From: Syntrophus aciditrophicus
GTDB lineage: Bacteria > Desulfobacterota > Syntrophia > Syntrophales > UBA8958
Length of the DNA stretch: 39,946 nt
Reading direction: 5' to 3'
Assembly (NCBI GenBank): GCA_020718905.1
Contig: DYRD01000002.1
Span: forward strand, 1-39,946
This document shows positions 24,966 through 34,668 of this stretch, one piece after another; positions within the stretch are counted from its first letter, which is position 1; each line of letters begins with the position of its first letter. The notes below the pieces were generated by a model. It saw nothing but the letters and a program-made list of their open reading frames with translations, was not told where the DNA came from and did no database searches. Made by a program: the position numbers and the translations under genes.

Positions 24966-26897
24966 TTATTGGGCATTCAAGGCGCCGCCGGCAAGAAGAA
25001 GCTTTTGCTGCCGGTCCGTCAGTTCATAAACCACGGCAAAGTCGCCGCCCTTGGTGATATTGCTGAGCTGTAGGGGGGAGCTCCTTTCCAGGGCATCCCT
25101 GACGCCCGGAATCCGGAGGAGATCTCCGGAGCTGATTCCTTCGTAATCTTCGCCATGTTGAAAGACAAGGGGTAGAATCCCGAAGTTGATAAGATTTGCC
25201 GCGTGAATGCGTTCGAATGATTTGGCGATAACTACCTTCACTCCGAGAAACATGGGGCAGATGGCCGCATGCTCTCTTGACGATCCCTGACCGTAGGACT
25301 GACCGGCGATAATAATGTTCTGACGGCCGTTGTCGCGAATCTGGAGGGCGCGCTTGTAGAAATGGCGGTCCAGAAGCTCGAAAACATATTGGGAGTACTT
25401 GGAGATATTGGATCGGTACTTCATTCTGGCCCCGGCAGGGATGATGTGATCGGTAGTGATCTTGTCTCCGACCTTGATGGTTACCTCGCCGTCAATATCA
25501 TCGGGCAGGGGATTGTTTACGGGGGGGGCGCCGATGTTGGGACCTCTGACGATTTCCACTTTTCCCCGCTCTTCCGGCGCGAGGGGCCTCAGAATCATTC
25601 CATCGTCGACATGAAATTTTTTGGGGACGGGAATAACCGGCACGTTGGCGCCGAGATCCCGGGGATCGGTCAGCCGGCCCGTAAGGGCTGACGCCGCCGC
25701 CGTTTCCGGTCTGACCAGATAGATATCGGCATCCCTGGTCCCGGAACGTCCGAAGAAATTGCGATTCGACGTGCGTAGGGAGACGGATTTGGAAGGGGGA
25801 CTTTGGCTGTTGCCGATACAGAAGCCGCAGGCATTTTCCATGATCCTGGCGCCGGCGGCAATAATGGGGACGAGGTAGCCGTCCCGGGTGATGTTTTCCA
25901 GTACCTGGCGCGACCCCGGGGCGATAATCAGGCTCACATCGGTATGAACGGTCTTGCTTCGCAGGATCTCCGCGATGGTGACCAAGTCTTTGTAGGAAGA
26001 ATTTGTGCAGCTGCCGATACATATCTGCTGGACCGCGATGGGGCCGATTTCCCTGACGGAGCTGATATTATCGGGGCTGTGGGGTCTGGCCGCAAGAGGC
26101 TCGAGGTGAGAAAGCTCGATGGTTGTCTCACTATCGTAAACGGCATCAGGGTCTGCCTGCAGGGGGGCCCAGTCCCTTTCCCGGCCCTGGGCCTTCAGAA
26201 AATGTCTTGTCATGTCGTCGCTGGGAAAGACCGAGGCGGTCACGCCGCACTCCGCCCCCATATTGGCAATGGTGGCCCGCTCGGGGACACTGAGAGACGC
26301 AATACCGTCGCCGCCGTATTCGAAGATCCTCCCGACATTACCCTTGGTAGTGAAGATACTGAGGATCTTCAAAATGATGTCTTTGGCTGATACCCAGGGA
26401 GAGAGTTTTCCCTGGAGATTGATGCGAAATAACCTCGGACTATGAAGATAGAACGGTTTTCCGGCCATGGCCAGAGCCACATCGAGGCCGCCGGCGCCGA
26501 TGGCAAGCATGCCGAGGGCTCCCGCCGTAGGGGTATGACTGTCGGAACCGATAAGGGTTTCCCCCGGCTTCCCAAAACGCTCCAGATGAACCTGATGACA
26601 GATGCCGTTTCCCGCCCGGGAAAGGTGGATACCGAATCTCCCGGCGACGCTTTGCAGGTAACGGTGGTCGTCGGCGTTTTCAAAACCGATCTGAATCGTA
26701 TTGTGATCGATGTAACTTACGGACAGCTTAGTCCTGATTTCGGACATGTACATCGATTCGAACTGCAAATAGGCCATGGTGCCCGTTGCATCCTGCGTGA
26801 GGGTCTGATCGATACGGATACCGATCTCCTCGCCGGGGAGGTATTTACCTGACTCCAGATGGGCGCCGATGATCTTCTCGGTAATAGTTTTCCCCAT
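24966..26897 (-). CDS. Aconitate hydratase, short Aquifex-type
   Basis: Isomerises citrate and isocitrate using a [4Fe-4S] cluster. The 643-residue length and motif order fit the 640-660 residue putative aconitase group rather than the 890-residue AcnA. Cluster ligands are in CIGSCTNSS (about residue 297) and ENACGFCIGN (about 359 and 362). Other landmarks are GSDSHTPTAGALGMLAIGAGG, the swivel-domain segment GDKITTDHIIPAGA and GQSYGQGSSREHAA. It is the first gene of the operon aconitase-IDH-RlmN, with ATG 26897 and no obvious ribosome-binding site. Confidence 0.94.
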   Translation of the reverse strand: MGKTITEKIIGAHLESGKYLPGEEIGIRIDQTLTQDATGTMAYLQFESMYMSEIRTKLSVSYIDHNTIQIGFENADDHRYLQSVAGRFGIHLSRAGNGICHQVHLERFGKPGETLIGSDSHTPTAGALGMLAIGAGGLDVALAMAGKPFYLHSPRLFRINLQGKLSPWVSAKDIILKILSIFTTKGNVGRIFEYGGDGIASLSVPERATIANMGAECGVTASVFPSDDMTRHFLKAQGRERDWAPLQADPDAVYDSETTIELSHLEPLAARPHSPDNISSVREIGPIAVQQICIGSCTNSSYKDLVTIAEILRSKTVHTDVSLIIAPGSRQVLENITRDGYLVPIIAAGARIMENACGFCIGNSQSPPSKSVSLRTSNRNFFGRSGTRDADIYLVRPETAAASALTGRLTDPRDLGANVPVIPVPKKFHVDDGMILRPLAPEERGKVEIVRGPNIGAPPVNNPLPDDIDGEVTIKVGDKITTDHIIPAGARMKYRSNISKYSQYVFELLDRHFYKRALQIRDNGRQNIIIAGQSYGQGSSREHAAICPMFLGVKVVIAKSFERIHAANLINFGILPLVFQHGEDYEGISSGDLLRIPGVRDALERSSPLQLSNITKGGDFAVVYELTDRQQKLLLAGGALNAQ

Positions 26898-26970
26898 AAG
26901 TTATTGCCGTTTCTCTTTCCTTCCGTTCTTAATGACAAACCCGCATAAAATTTTATAATTGGCCATAATC

Positions 26971-27096
26971 GCCGGCTTCGCAAAAAGATCTGCAGGCAAG
27001 GCGCGCAAATCATGAGGAATGAGGCGTGCTTGACGTACGCCGCAGTGACGAAGGATGCAACGCAACGCCGCATCCGGATATTTTTGAGGAGCCGTC
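26971..27096 (-). repeat. Dispersed 126-bp repeat with terminal inverted repeats, copy 2
   Basis: Reverse orientation relative to the copy at 13333-13456. It starts GCCGGCTTCGCAAAAAG and ends TTTTTGAGGAGCCGTC, the same terminal inverted repeats with a few changes. The block CGTACGCCGCAGTGACGAAG at 27034 onward is identical to the complement of the first copy. It lies in the gap between the aconitase and NlpC genes, does not interrupt a gene, and codes for nothing visible. The rest of 26898-26970 shows no feature. Confidence 0.75.
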
Positions 27097-27103
27097 AATA
27101 ATG

Positions 27104-27135
27104 AAAAGGGCACGGCCATGGAATAGGCCGTGCCC
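27104..27135 (-). terminator. Intrinsic terminator of the NlpC/P60 gene
   Basis: A perfect 10-bp stem GGGCACGGCC/GGCCGTGCCC (27108-27117 with 27126-27135) with an 8-base loop is followed on the minus strand by TTTTCATTATT. It lies 27 bases downstream of the NlpC/P60 stop codon and is the strongest terminator in the window. Confidence 0.88.
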
Positions 27136-27161
27136 GCAATCTTTAAACTTTTCTTTATTGA

Positions 27162-27953
27162 TTAAATATCGTTATCCCCTTCGAGGGCCTTTAAGCGTAC
27201 CGCTTTGATAAAACGTTGGTTGTAATAGGGTTTGTCGAGGCTGTCGATACGGACATGGCGGTCCTTCTTTCCTGAGGAGGCATGTACAAACTGGTTGTTA
27301 CCGATGTAAATTCCCACGTGACCGAAGGCCCTTCTCGTGTTGAAAAAGACGAGATCCCCTTCCGTCAGCTCTCCTTTGGCGACCTTCATCCCGACCTTGG
27401 CCTGTTCTCTTGCCGTCCGGGGAAGATTTACATCGAAGAACTCATATATTTTTCTGACAAAGCCGGAGCAGTCCAGCCCTTGCACAGATGACCCTCCCAA
27501 ACGGTAGGGCGCGCCGAGGAAGCCTTTGGCAACCTTGACGACGAGGTTGCGCTCCTCCGGGTCTCGCCACTGTCCCAGAGGATTTTCGGAATGCTGGACG
27601 TCACTATCCAGTTCGGAGGTCTTCTCCAAGACCGGGACTTCATCGGAAAGCAGATCTTCTTCCCCGTCGTTTTCGCTGAAGTCAGGCTGGGCAGCCTTTT
27701 TTTGCTGTCGCGCCCCATTGTCGGGTGTGGGCTTTGCCAAGGCAAGTTTTTGGCCGGTGTGAAGCTTATGCTTCCGGAGGTTATTCAGCGTTTTGATGTC
27801 GCTGACGGACAAACCCGTCTTCTTCGCAATCCCAGAAAGCGTGTCGCCCTTTTTTACCTTGTATTGCTGGTCCGCAAACCCATCTGTGCAGATCAGCAAT
27901 GAAAAGAACAGGACACTCAGTCCCATCCATAGGAAAATCCGCCGTTCCATCAT
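27162..27953 (-). CDS. LysM and NlpC/P60 peptidoglycan endopeptidase, secreted
   Basis: Cell-wall hydrolase of about 263 residues. ATG 27953 (or the adjacent 27950) follows AAGGAGGT; an upstream in-frame ATG 27989 has no such site. A signal peptide (RIFLWMGLSVLFFSLLICTDGFA) precedes one LysM domain (YKVKKGDTLSGIAKKTGLSV, about residues 29-75), a charged linker of about 60 residues, and an NlpC/P60 domain. The catalytic cysteine is in LDCSGFVRKIY (about residue 161), and the histidine is in AFGHVGIYIGNNQFVHASS. A perfect hairpin terminator follows. It is divergent from the GT51 gene, and both act on peptidoglycan. Confidence 0.93.
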   Translation of the reverse strand: MMERRIFLWMGLSVLFFSLLICTDGFADQQYKVKKGDTLSGIAKKTGLSVSDIKTLNNLRKHKLHTGQKLALAKPTPDNGARQQKKAAQPDFSENDGEEDLLSDEVPVLEKTSELDSDVQHSENPLGQWRDPEERNLVVKVAKGFLGAPYRLGGSSVQGLDCSGFVRKIYEFFDVNLPRTAREQAKVGMKVAKGELTEGDLVFFNTRRAFGHVGIYIGNNQFVHASSGKKDRHVRIDSLDKPYYNQRFIKAVRLKALEGDNDI

Positions 27954-28170
27954 GAGTACCTCCTTATTGGTATTCGGGGGTTGCTTCATTTATTAACGGT
28001 GCACAGATTTAGATGATGGATGACAAACTGTACACAAAAAATGAGCCCCCTTATACAAGAAAAATTCCTCCAAGTCAAAATTTTTTTCAGGGGGACGGAT
28101 TTTTCGTAAGGGTTGGTCGAAAAATTTCTAATTGGTTGAAAAATAAAACAATGTAGTTTATGTAGGTATC

Positions 28171-29052
28171 ATGTGGAAAAAGCTGATCTTCATGATAATC
28201 ATTATTCCCGTGGGGGTGCTGTCACTTAACATCGGTTATTATTTCCTCTTCCCCGACGTCGCTGCCCTCGGGAAAACCAACCCCAAGAAAACAGCTTTTA
28301 TGGAATACCGGGAGAAGGAATGGGAACGGGAAGGTAAAAAGAAAAAGATACAGCAAAGATGGGTCTCCTTGTCCCAGATCTCACCGTATGTAGTCAAGGC
28401 CGTTATTATCGCCGAGGACGACAAATTCTGGAAGCATGAAGGATTCGATTTCGAGGCCATGCAGAAAGCCATCGGAAAAGACATCCAGAAGGGAAAAATC
28501 AAGGTCGGCGGAAGCACTATCAGTCAGCAACTTGCCAAAAATTTGTATCTTTCGCCGTCCAAGAATCCCATCCGCAAGATCAAGGAGGCCATTCTTACCT
28601 GGCGGATCGAGGAGCATCTGTCGAAAAAACGCATCATTGAGCTCTATCTGAATGTCGCCGAGTGGGGGGACGGTGTTTTTGGCATCGAGATGGCCGCCCG
28701 CACCCACTTCGGGAAATCAGCCGCCGTCCTGAACGCCCAGGAGGCGGCAAGATTGGCGGCGGTGCTCCCTAATCCCAGGAAATTCAACCCCACCGGGACA
28801 TCGCGGTATGTCTCCGGCCGGGCCGAGCGGATTTATCAGATCATGGTCAGGAGAGGCATTGTCATCCCGGAATATGAGGATGTGATGAAGAATGAGACGG
28901 ACCTGGGGGAGCAATTGGAAAAACGGGATCCCGAAGCCATGAAAAAATTGGAAGATCAGGTGGACGCCTGGAAGAAAGAAGCTGCCGAAGCATCCCGCAA
29001 GCTGGAGTCTCCGGATCCAAAGGAAGGCAATAAGGAATCTGATCGGGATTGA
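28171..29052 (+). CDS. mtgA: Monofunctional biosynthetic peptidoglycan glycosyltransferase (GT51)
   Basis: A 293-residue membrane-anchored transglycosylase polymerising lipid II. One N-terminal helix (LIFMIIIIPVGVLSLNIGYYF) is followed by the GT51 domain: AEDDKFWKHEGFD with the catalytic glutamate near residue 83, then GGSTISQQLAKNLYLSPSKN and RIIELYLNVAEWGDGVFG. It lacks a penicillin-binding transpeptidase domain. The C-terminal 60 residues are highly charged and unlike typical MtgA, so the tail is unusual. The 180-bp gap before it has no clear promoter that I would call. Confidence 0.92.
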   Translation: MWKKLIFMIIIIPVGVLSLNIGYYFLFPDVAALGKTNPKKTAFMEYREKEWEREGKKKKIQQRWVSLSQISPYVVKAVIIAEDDKFWKHEGFDFEAMQKAIGKDIQKGKIKVGGSTISQQLAKNLYLSPSKNPIRKIKEAILTWRIEEHLSKKRIIELYLNVAEWGDGVFGIEMAARTHFGKSAAVLNAQEAARLAAVLPNPRKFNPTGTSRYVSGRAERIYQIMVRRGIVIPEYEDVMKNETDLGEQLEKRDPEAMKKLEDQVDAWKKEAAEASRKLESPDPKEGNKESDRD

Positions 29053-29110
29053 CAGATAAAACATCAGATGTTACAAGTCAGGTCATAAAAAAACGCAACG
29101 GGGAGTGAGT

Positions 29111-30322
29111 ATGGCAGACGTATACAAGGCGGTTAAACTGACGGACAGGGTCTACTGGGTTGGGGCCATCGACTGGACGATCCGTGACTTTCACGGCTAT
29201 ACGACGCGCCGGGGAAGTACCTACAATGCCTATCTGATTATGGCGGACAAGATAACCCTGGTGGATACGGTCAAGGCCCCCTTCAAGGAGGAGCTTTTCA
29301 GCCGCATTGCCTCCGTAGTGAATCCAAAAGACATCCAAATTATTGTATCCAATCATTCCGAAATGGATCATTCGGGCTCCCTTGCCGATACGATCGAACT
29401 GGTCGACCCGGAAAAGGTCGTCGCTTCAACCATGGGGGCCAAAACACTTCAGGATCTTTTCCATCTGGACCGGGAGATAATATCCGTAAAGGACGGGGAT
29501 GCGCTCAGCCTCGGCAATATGGAGCTCCGTTTCCTGGAAACCCGGATGCTCCACTGGCCGGACAGCATGTTTTCCTATCTTCCCGAAGAAGAGATCCTGT
29601 TTTCCCAAGACGCCTTTGGGATGCACCTGGCATCTTCCGAACGTTTCGACGATGAAATCGATCCCGCCATTCTCCAATATGAGGGGGCGACTTACTTTGC
29701 AAATATCCTCCTTCCCTACTCACCCCTGATCACAAGGTTGATCGGACGGGTTGCCGCATCAGGGATGACCTTCAAATACATTGCCCCCGATCATGGACCT
29801 GTCTGGCGCAAGGATATCGGGGGGATTGTCGGGAAATACGCAGCATGGGCGGCGCAAAAGCCGACCCCTAAGGCCGTTGTTGTTTACGGCACCATGTGGC
29901 ACAGCACTGAACGGATGGCCAGAGCGATCAGTGAGGGACTCGCAGCTGTCGGGGCGATTGCCAAATGCATGTCCATGGACGTTTTTCATCGCAGTGACGT
30001 CGCCTACGAGGTCCTCGACGCCGGGGCCCTGGTGGTTGGTTCCTCAACCCTTAACAATAACATGCTTCCCCAGATTGCCGATGTGCTGACCTATTTGAAG
30101 GGTCTCCGGCCGGTCAATCTCGGGGGGGCGTCTTTCGGTTCTTACGGCTGGAGCGGTGAGGCGCCGGGACAGATAACGGATATCTTGAAGGAGATGAAAA
30201 TAGAAGTGATGGCCGAGCCCATCAAGGTTCAACATGTGCCCCGGGAGGATGATCTGGCCCGCTGCTATGCCCTGGGGGGGGATATAGCCCTGCAATTGAG
30301 AAGAAATAAGGAGGTTGCATGA
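29111..30322 (+). CDS. fprA: FprA-type flavodiiron protein (A-type flavoprotein, rubredoxin:oxygen/NO reductase)
   Basis: Reduces oxygen to water or NO to N2O in anaerobes. ATG 29111 (MADVYKAV) follows GGGGAG; GTG 29105 is also in frame. The N-terminal metallo-beta-lactamase domain binds the diiron site through SNHSEMDHSG (HxExDH, about residues 80-86), HWPDSMFSY, SQDAFGMH and APDHGPVWR. The C-terminal flavodoxin domain begins AVVVYGTMWHSTERMARAI (about residue 257). No rubredoxin domain is fused, but a separate rubredoxin is encoded three genes on. The stop overlaps the hemopexin gene start by 4 bases. Confidence 0.95.
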   Translation: MADVYKAVKLTDRVYWVGAIDWTIRDFHGYTTRRGSTYNAYLIMADKITLVDTVKAPFKEELFSRIASVVNPKDIQIIVSNHSEMDHSGSLADTIELVDPEKVVASTMGAKTLQDLFHLDREIISVKDGDALSLGNMELRFLETRMLHWPDSMFSYLPEEEILFSQDAFGMHLASSERFDDEIDPAILQYEGATYFANILLPYSPLITRLIGRVAASGMTFKYIAPDHGPVWRKDIGGIVGKYAAWAAQKPTPKAVVVYGTMWHSTERMARAISEGLAAVGAIAKCMSMDVFHRSDVAYEVLDAGALVVGSSTLNNNMLPQIADVLTYLKGLRPVNLGGASFGSYGWSGEAPGQITDILKEMKIEVMAEPIKVQHVPREDDLARCYALGGDIALQLRRNKEVA

Positions 30323-30897
30323 AAAAGTCGCAAGAATTGTTCATGTTAATGTCGGTGTTGGCTTTTCTCATTGCCGGTGTCTTTACTGTTCAGGCGGAGA
30401 AGGATGTTCCGGACAGGGTCATTGGTGCCGGTGCGAACTGGGGCAATGGCAAGGTATATTTCTTTAAAGGCGATAAGTACGTACGTTATTCCGCGAAGCC
30501 GGACATGGCCGAAGATCTCATGGGAGACAGGGCCGATCCCGGTTACCCCAAGACCATCGACAAAGAAACCTGGCCGGGGTTGAACTGGACCGATATTGAC
30601 GCCGTGGTCTTTATGGGCAACGGTAAGGTTTGTTTTTTCAAGGGAAAAGAATACATCCAGTACGATATCGATGCCGACAGGGCCGATCCGTGGTACCCGA
30701 AACCCATCAGTGACCAGACCTGGCCGGGAATGATCTGGACCGACGGCATTGACGATGTAGTGAACTGGGGCAACGGCAAGGCCTATTTTTTCAAGGGTAA
30801 TGAAGACATACGCTATGATATCAAGGATGATATGGCGGACCCGGGTTATCCGAAGCGGGTAAACAGGCAGACCTGGCCGGGGCTTGTTAATTGGTGA
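30319..30897 (+). CDS. Secreted hemopexin-repeat protein
   Basis: A 192-residue protein with an N-terminal signal peptide (MKKSQELFMLMSVLAFLIAG, then VFTVQA). The mature part is three hemopexin-type repeats of roughly 45-60 residues, each with NGKxYFFKG, a YxxY/YDI strand, ADPGYPK and TWPGL. The repeats begin near 30436, 30610 and 30760. Hemopexin domains normally form a four-bladed propeller, so three repeats is one fewer than usual; the protein may dimerise or be shortened. The ATG overlaps the FprA stop (ATGA at 30319), so translation is coupled. Location in an oxygen-defence operon suggests binding of haem, metal or a surface partner outside the cytoplasm, which is an inference. Bacterial hemopexin proteins exist but few are characterised. 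Confidence 0.88.
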   Translation: MKKSQELFMLMSVLAFLIAGVFTVQAEKDVPDRVIGAGANWGNGKVYFFKGDKYVRYSAKPDMAEDLMGDRADPGYPKTIDKETWPGLNWTDIDAVVFMGNGKVCFFKGKEYIQYDIDADRADPWYPKPISDQTWPGMIWTDGIDDVVNWGNGKAYFFKGNEDIRYDIKDDMADPGYPKRVNRQTWPGLVNW

Positions 30898-30927
30898 CGG
30901 CTTAGCGAAGATAAGGAGACTTAAAAA

Positions 30928-31086
30928 ATGGAAAAATACGTTTGCAATATTTGCGGTTATGTCTACGACCCCGAGCAGGGTGATCAGGACGGCGGGATTG
31001 CGCCGGGGACGGCATTTGCCGATCTGCCCGAGGGCTGGATTTGTCCGATCTGCGGGTCGGGGAAAGACGAATTCGTTCCCGCATAA
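30928..31086 (+). CDS. Rubredoxin
   Basis: A 52-residue electron carrier. The protein begins [19 protein letters not shown] and ends with [14 protein letters not shown], giving the two CxxCG iron ligands; the middle [18 protein letters not shown] is the rubredoxin signature. AAGGAGAC precedes the ATG by about 8 bases. It lies between the hemopexin gene and rubrerythrin and is the likely electron donor to FprA and rubrerythrin. Confidence 0.96.
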   Translation: MEKYVCNICGYVYDPEQGDQDGGIAPGTAFADLPEGWICPICGSGKDEFVPA

Positions 31087-31116
31087 AAACGGAATTCTTG
31101 TCAAGAGGTGCTGGTG

Positions 31117-31611
31117 ATGGATGAACTGCAGAAGGCATTGTCTGAGGCGTATGTAGGAGAAGCAAAAGCGGCGCTGCGCTTGAAGGTCTTTGCGGAGAAG
31201 GCTAAAAAGGAAGGCTATCCGCAGGTTGCAAAGCTCTTCGGTGTTATTTCCTGCTCTGAAGAGATACATGGGACCAGGGCGCTGAAACTGCTCCGGGAGG
31301 TAAAATCGACGGAAGAGAATCTTGCGGCAAGCTTCGAATCGGAACAGAAGGTTGCCGGCGTTGCTTATGACGAATTCATAAAAATGGCGGAACGGGCAGG
31401 GAACAAGGCGGCGGTCCTTCACTTCAGCCAAAGCCGGGATGTGGAAGAGGTCCATGCCAAACTCTATAAGGAGGCGATGAATCACTTTCTCGAAGAGCGG
31501 GAAACGACCTATTATGTATGCAAGGTATGCGGTTTTGTGTCCGATGGAATCCTGCCTGACGAATGTCCCGTCTGCGGGGCCAAAAAAGAGCAGTTCGAAC
31601 CGTTCGGATAA
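31117..31611 (+). CDS. Rubrerythrin
   Basis: Peroxide-reducing diiron protein of 164 residues. ATG 31117 is preferred over the in-frame GTG codons at 31108 and 31114, as AGAGGTG precedes it. The four-helix part has the diiron ligands in GEAKAALRLKVF, SEEIHGTRALK and DVEEVHAKLYK. The C-terminal rubredoxin-like part has CKVCGFV and CPVCGAKKEQF. It follows rubredoxin by 30 bases and completes an FprA-rubredoxin-rubrerythrin oxygen and peroxide defence operon. Confidence 0.95.
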   Translation: MDELQKALSEAYVGEAKAALRLKVFAEKAKKEGYPQVAKLFGVISCSEEIHGTRALKLLREVKSTEENLAASFESEQKVAGVAYDEFIKMAERAGNKAAVLHFSQSRDVEEVHAKLYKEAMNHFLEERETTYYVCKVCGFVSDGILPDECPVCGAKKEQFEPFG

Positions 31612-31651
31612 TAAGGTGAATGTTCATCAACAGAGAGAATGAGGAGCGATA

Positions 31652-32002
31652 ATGAGAGGGCTGATCGTCCGCTGGCTGATTCTGACCATTGCCATCCTGT
31701 CCGCCGCCTATTTCATCCAAGGTATTTATGTCAGTAGTTTCGCTGCCGCCTTTTTTGCCGCAGCGGTGCTTGGGGTATTGAACGCCCTGTTCAAGCCCGT
31801 TCTCATCCTCCTTACCCTGCCCATAAATATCCTGACCCTCGGCCTCTTCACCTTTATCATCAATGCGGCACTTTTGAAACTGACGGCCGCCCTCGTTCCC
31901 GGATTTCATCTCCAGGGATTCTGGCCCGCCGTTCTCGGCGCCCTTGTCATCAGCATCGTCAACTGGCTTCTTCACATTCTTATCGCCGATTCCGGGAAAT
32001 GA
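31652..32002 (+). CDS. Phage holin-family / YvlD-like small membrane protein
   Basis: A 116-residue protein with four hydrophobic segments, matching the family often labelled phage holin family (PF04020). The typical core [23 protein letters not shown] is present. No phage genes are near, so a lytic role is unlikely. The start is ATG 31652 behind GAGGAG, and the stop overlaps the mutS ATG by 4 bases. Confidence 0.9.
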   Translation: MRGLIVRWLILTIAILSAAYFIQGIYVSSFAAAFFAAAVLGVLNALFKPVLILLTLPINILTLGLFTFIINAALLKLTAALVPGFHLQGFWPAVLGALVISIVNWLLHILIADSGK

Positions 32003-34668
32003 AAAACCAGGGGGCTGAACCAGACAAAAGGACAACGCCGACAAGCGATCTGACTCCGGCGATGAAGCAGTACGTGGAGCTGAAGTCCCGTTATCAGGAC
32101 AGCATCCTGTTTTTCAGAATGGGTGATTTTTATGAAATGTTTTTTGAAGATGCCGTCATTGCCGCGAAGATTCTCGAGATCACCCTAACCTCAAGAAACA
32201 AAAATAAAGATGGCAGCATTCCTCTTTGCGGGTTTCCCTATCATGCCGCGCCTTCCTATATAGCCAAACTGATTGAAAAGGGATGTAAAGTCGCCATATG
32301 CGAGCAGACTGAAGATCCGAAATACGCCACCGGCGTTGTTAAGAGAGACGTGGTCCGGGTCATAACGCCGGGACTGATGGCTGATCCCAACCATCTGGAT
32401 GCTACGGAGAATCATTTCATCGCCTCCCTCGCTGTGGAGAAGGGGAGCTTCGGCTTGGCCTTCATGGACATTTCGACGGGAGAATTCCGGGTGATGGAGT
32501 TTCAGGACCGGGACCTGTTCCTGGCCGAAATAATGGGGCTGCGCTTTCGGGAAATCATCATTTCCGACGATTTCCCGGATCAGGGCCTGTTAAAGCTTCT
32601 TTCCCGGCATGAACACATAGCCGTCATCAATTCCTTTCCCCGGGACTACTTTGACCGGGATGAATGCCTCCGGCGCCTCCGGGACTACTTTCCTGATGAT
32701 AATCTCGCCGCCGTCGCCATCGAAAACCGTCCGGCCATCATCGGTTCGTCCGGGGCCATCCTCCGCTATTTGGAAGAGACGCAAAAAGAACATCTTGCTC
32801 ACGTCAACCGTTTGGAGGAGATGGCGTGGAAACAGGTGTTGCTCCTCGATGATATTGCCAAGGGAACCTTGGAATTGTTCCATACCATCCAGGAACACAA
32901 GCAAAAGGGTTCCCTTTTCTCGATTCTCGATGAAACGGTGACGGCAATGGGGGCAAGAAGGCTGCGCTGGTGGCTCCATTATCCCCTTACGGAACCGGTA
33001 AAAATCAAAGAGCGCCTTGTCTCGGTTGGGGAGATTAAGGAGCATCATTTCCTGCGGGAGGAACTACGCAAGATCCTGGACAAGATTTATGATCTTGAGC
33101 GCCTGAGCGGCCGGGTGGCAATGGGTACGGCCCATGCGAGAGATCTTGCGGCCCTGAAGACGTCTTTCCAGGTTATCCCGCAGCTGAAAGCGCTTCTCCA
33201 ACCCCTGGCATCGCCCCTGGTACATTCCCTCCTGAGCGGGATGGATGATCTGCCGGAGACGACGGCGCTCATCGACCGCGCCATTGTTGACGACCCTCCC
33301 CTGACAATTCGCGAAGGGGGGATAATCAGGGATGGTTTTGACGAAGAACTTGACCGCCTGCTGTCTCTATCCCGGAACGGCAAGAAGAACATTGCCGCCA
33401 TTGAAGATCGGGAGCGAAGAAAAACGGGGATACCGTCCCTCAAGGTAGGATTCAACCATGTATTCGGTTATTATATCGAAGTGACCAAGGCCAATGCCCA
33501 ACTGGTCCCTGACGACTATATCCGCAAGCAGACCCTGGTCAACGCCGAACGCTATATCAACCAGGAACTCAAGGAGTTCGAGCAAACCGTCCTGCATGCC
33601 GAGGAAAACGGCAGGCAGCGGGAATACGAACTATTTCTCCGGATCAGGGAAGAAATATCACGTCATATCAGACAGATTCAGGAAACGGCGTCCTGTCTCG
33701 CCAATCTGGATGCCTTGACCTCTCTGGCCGAGGTAGCGGAAAAATACGGCTATTGCTGTCCTGTCATTGATGATGGTGACGTTATCGAAATCACCGACGG
33801 TCGCCACCCGGTGGTGGAAAGGATGGCCCTGGCAGAAGGATTCGTTCCCAATGACACCTATCTGGATCTGAATCAAAACCGGCTGCTTATCATTACGGGA
33901 CCCAATATGGCCGGTAAATCGACCTTCATCCGTCAGGTGGCCCTGATTGTTATTATGGTCCAGATGGGCGGCTTTGTCCCGGCAAAAAAGGCCCGTATCG
34001 GTGTTACGGACCGCATTTTCACCCGTATCGGCGCGGCCGACAGTCTCGCCCGGGGGCAGAGCACCTTCATGGTGGAAATGAAAGAGATAGCGAATATCCT
34101 TAATAACGCCACCCGCCGGAGTTTGATTGTCCTCGACGAAGTGGGCCGGGGAACGAGCACTTTTGACGGCTTAAGCATCGCCTGGGCGGTGGCCGAGTAT
34201 ATTCAGGATGAAACTCATCTCGGTGCTAGGGCCCTGTTTGCCACCCATTATCATCAATTGACCGAACTGGCCCTGACCCATGAAGGGGTGAGGAATTATA
34301 ACATTGCCGTCCGGGAGTGGGGGGACAGGATAATCTTTCTCAGAAAGATCATGGAAGGCGGAACAAGCCGGAGCTATGGAATTCAGGTGGCCAGATTGGC
34401 CGGCGTTCCCGACGAGGTGATCCGGCGTTCCCAGGAAATCCTGAAAAATATGGAAAAGGGGGAGCTTGATGATATGGGCGTCCCGAGGATTGCCCGGGGG
34501 AAGAAAACCGCTGCCAAAGGGACGATGAAAAATCAGTTGAGCCTTTTTATGGATGACCGGGAGATCGTTTTAAACGAACTTGCGGACCTCGACACAACTG
34601 TTCTTACCCCCCTTGAGGCCTTAAATCGCCTTCACGACTGGCAAAACAGGATCGGAGGGAGGAGATGA
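31999..34668 (+). CDS. mutS: DNA mismatch repair protein MutS
   Basis: An intact 889-residue mismatch recognition ATPase. The N-terminal mismatch-binding motif is [11 protein letters not shown]. The core includes a clamp domain ([15 protein letters not shown]), Walker [14 protein letters not shown] (about residues 634-646), and [21 protein letters not shown] with [12 protein letters not shown] for the Walker B and switch. It ends with [11 protein letters not shown]. The start overlaps the holin-like gene and the end overlaps the transglycosylase gene (ATGA), so it sits inside an operon. Its 2.6 kb without any frame error shows that the break density elsewhere is uneven. Confidence 0.98.
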   Translation: MKNQGAEPDKRTTPTSDLTPAMKQYVELKSRYQDSILFFRMGDFYEMFFEDAVIAAKILEITLTSRNKNKDGSIPLCGFPYHAAPSYIAKLIEKGCKVAICEQTEDPKYATGVVKRDVVRVITPGLMADPNHLDATENHFIASLAVEKGSFGLAFMDISTGEFRVMEFQDRDLFLAEIMGLRFREIIISDDFPDQGLLKLLSRHEHIAVINSFPRDYFDRDECLRRLRDYFPDDNLAAVAIENRPAIIGSSGAILRYLEETQKEHLAHVNRLEEMAWKQVLLLDDIAKGTLELFHTIQEHKQKGSLFSILDETVTAMGARRLRWWLHYPLTEPVKIKERLVSVGEIKEHHFLREELRKILDKIYDLERLSGRVAMGTAHARDLAALKTSFQVIPQLKALLQPLASPLVHSLLSGMDDLPETTALIDRAIVDDPPLTIREGGIIRDGFDEELDRLLSLSRNGKKNIAAIEDRERRKTGIPSLKVGFNHVFGYYIEVTKANAQLVPDDYIRKQTLVNAERYINQELKEFEQTVLHAEENGRQREYELFLRIREEISRHIRQIQETASCLANLDALTSLAEVAEKYGYCCPVIDDGDVIEITDGRHPVVERMALAEGFVPNDTYLDLNQNRLLIITGPNMAGKSTFIRQVALIVIMVQMGGFVPAKKARIGVTDRIFTRIGAADSLARGQSTFMVEMKEIANILNNATRRSLIVLDEVGRGTSTFDGLSIAWAVAEYIQDETHLGARALFATHYHQLTELALTHEGVRNYNIAVREWGDRIIFLRKIMEGGTSRSYGIQVARLAGVPDEVIRRSQEILKNMEKGELDDMGVPRIARGKKTAAKGTMKNQLSLFMDDREIVLNELADLDTTVLTPLEALNRLHDWQNRIGGRR

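Noticed and set aside
23721-25073. Long plus-strand open frame opposite the isocitrate dehydrogenase gene
   Set aside because: It is a frame shadow of a clearly recognised gene on the other strand, with no family resemblance or start signal. The same holds for plus frames at 5893-6840 and 7014-7850 and minus frames at 30346-31485 and 31424-32044.
31652-32002. Holin-family label as evidence of a prophage
   Set aside because: No phage structural, lysis or integrase genes are near, and this membrane family is widespread in chromosomes.
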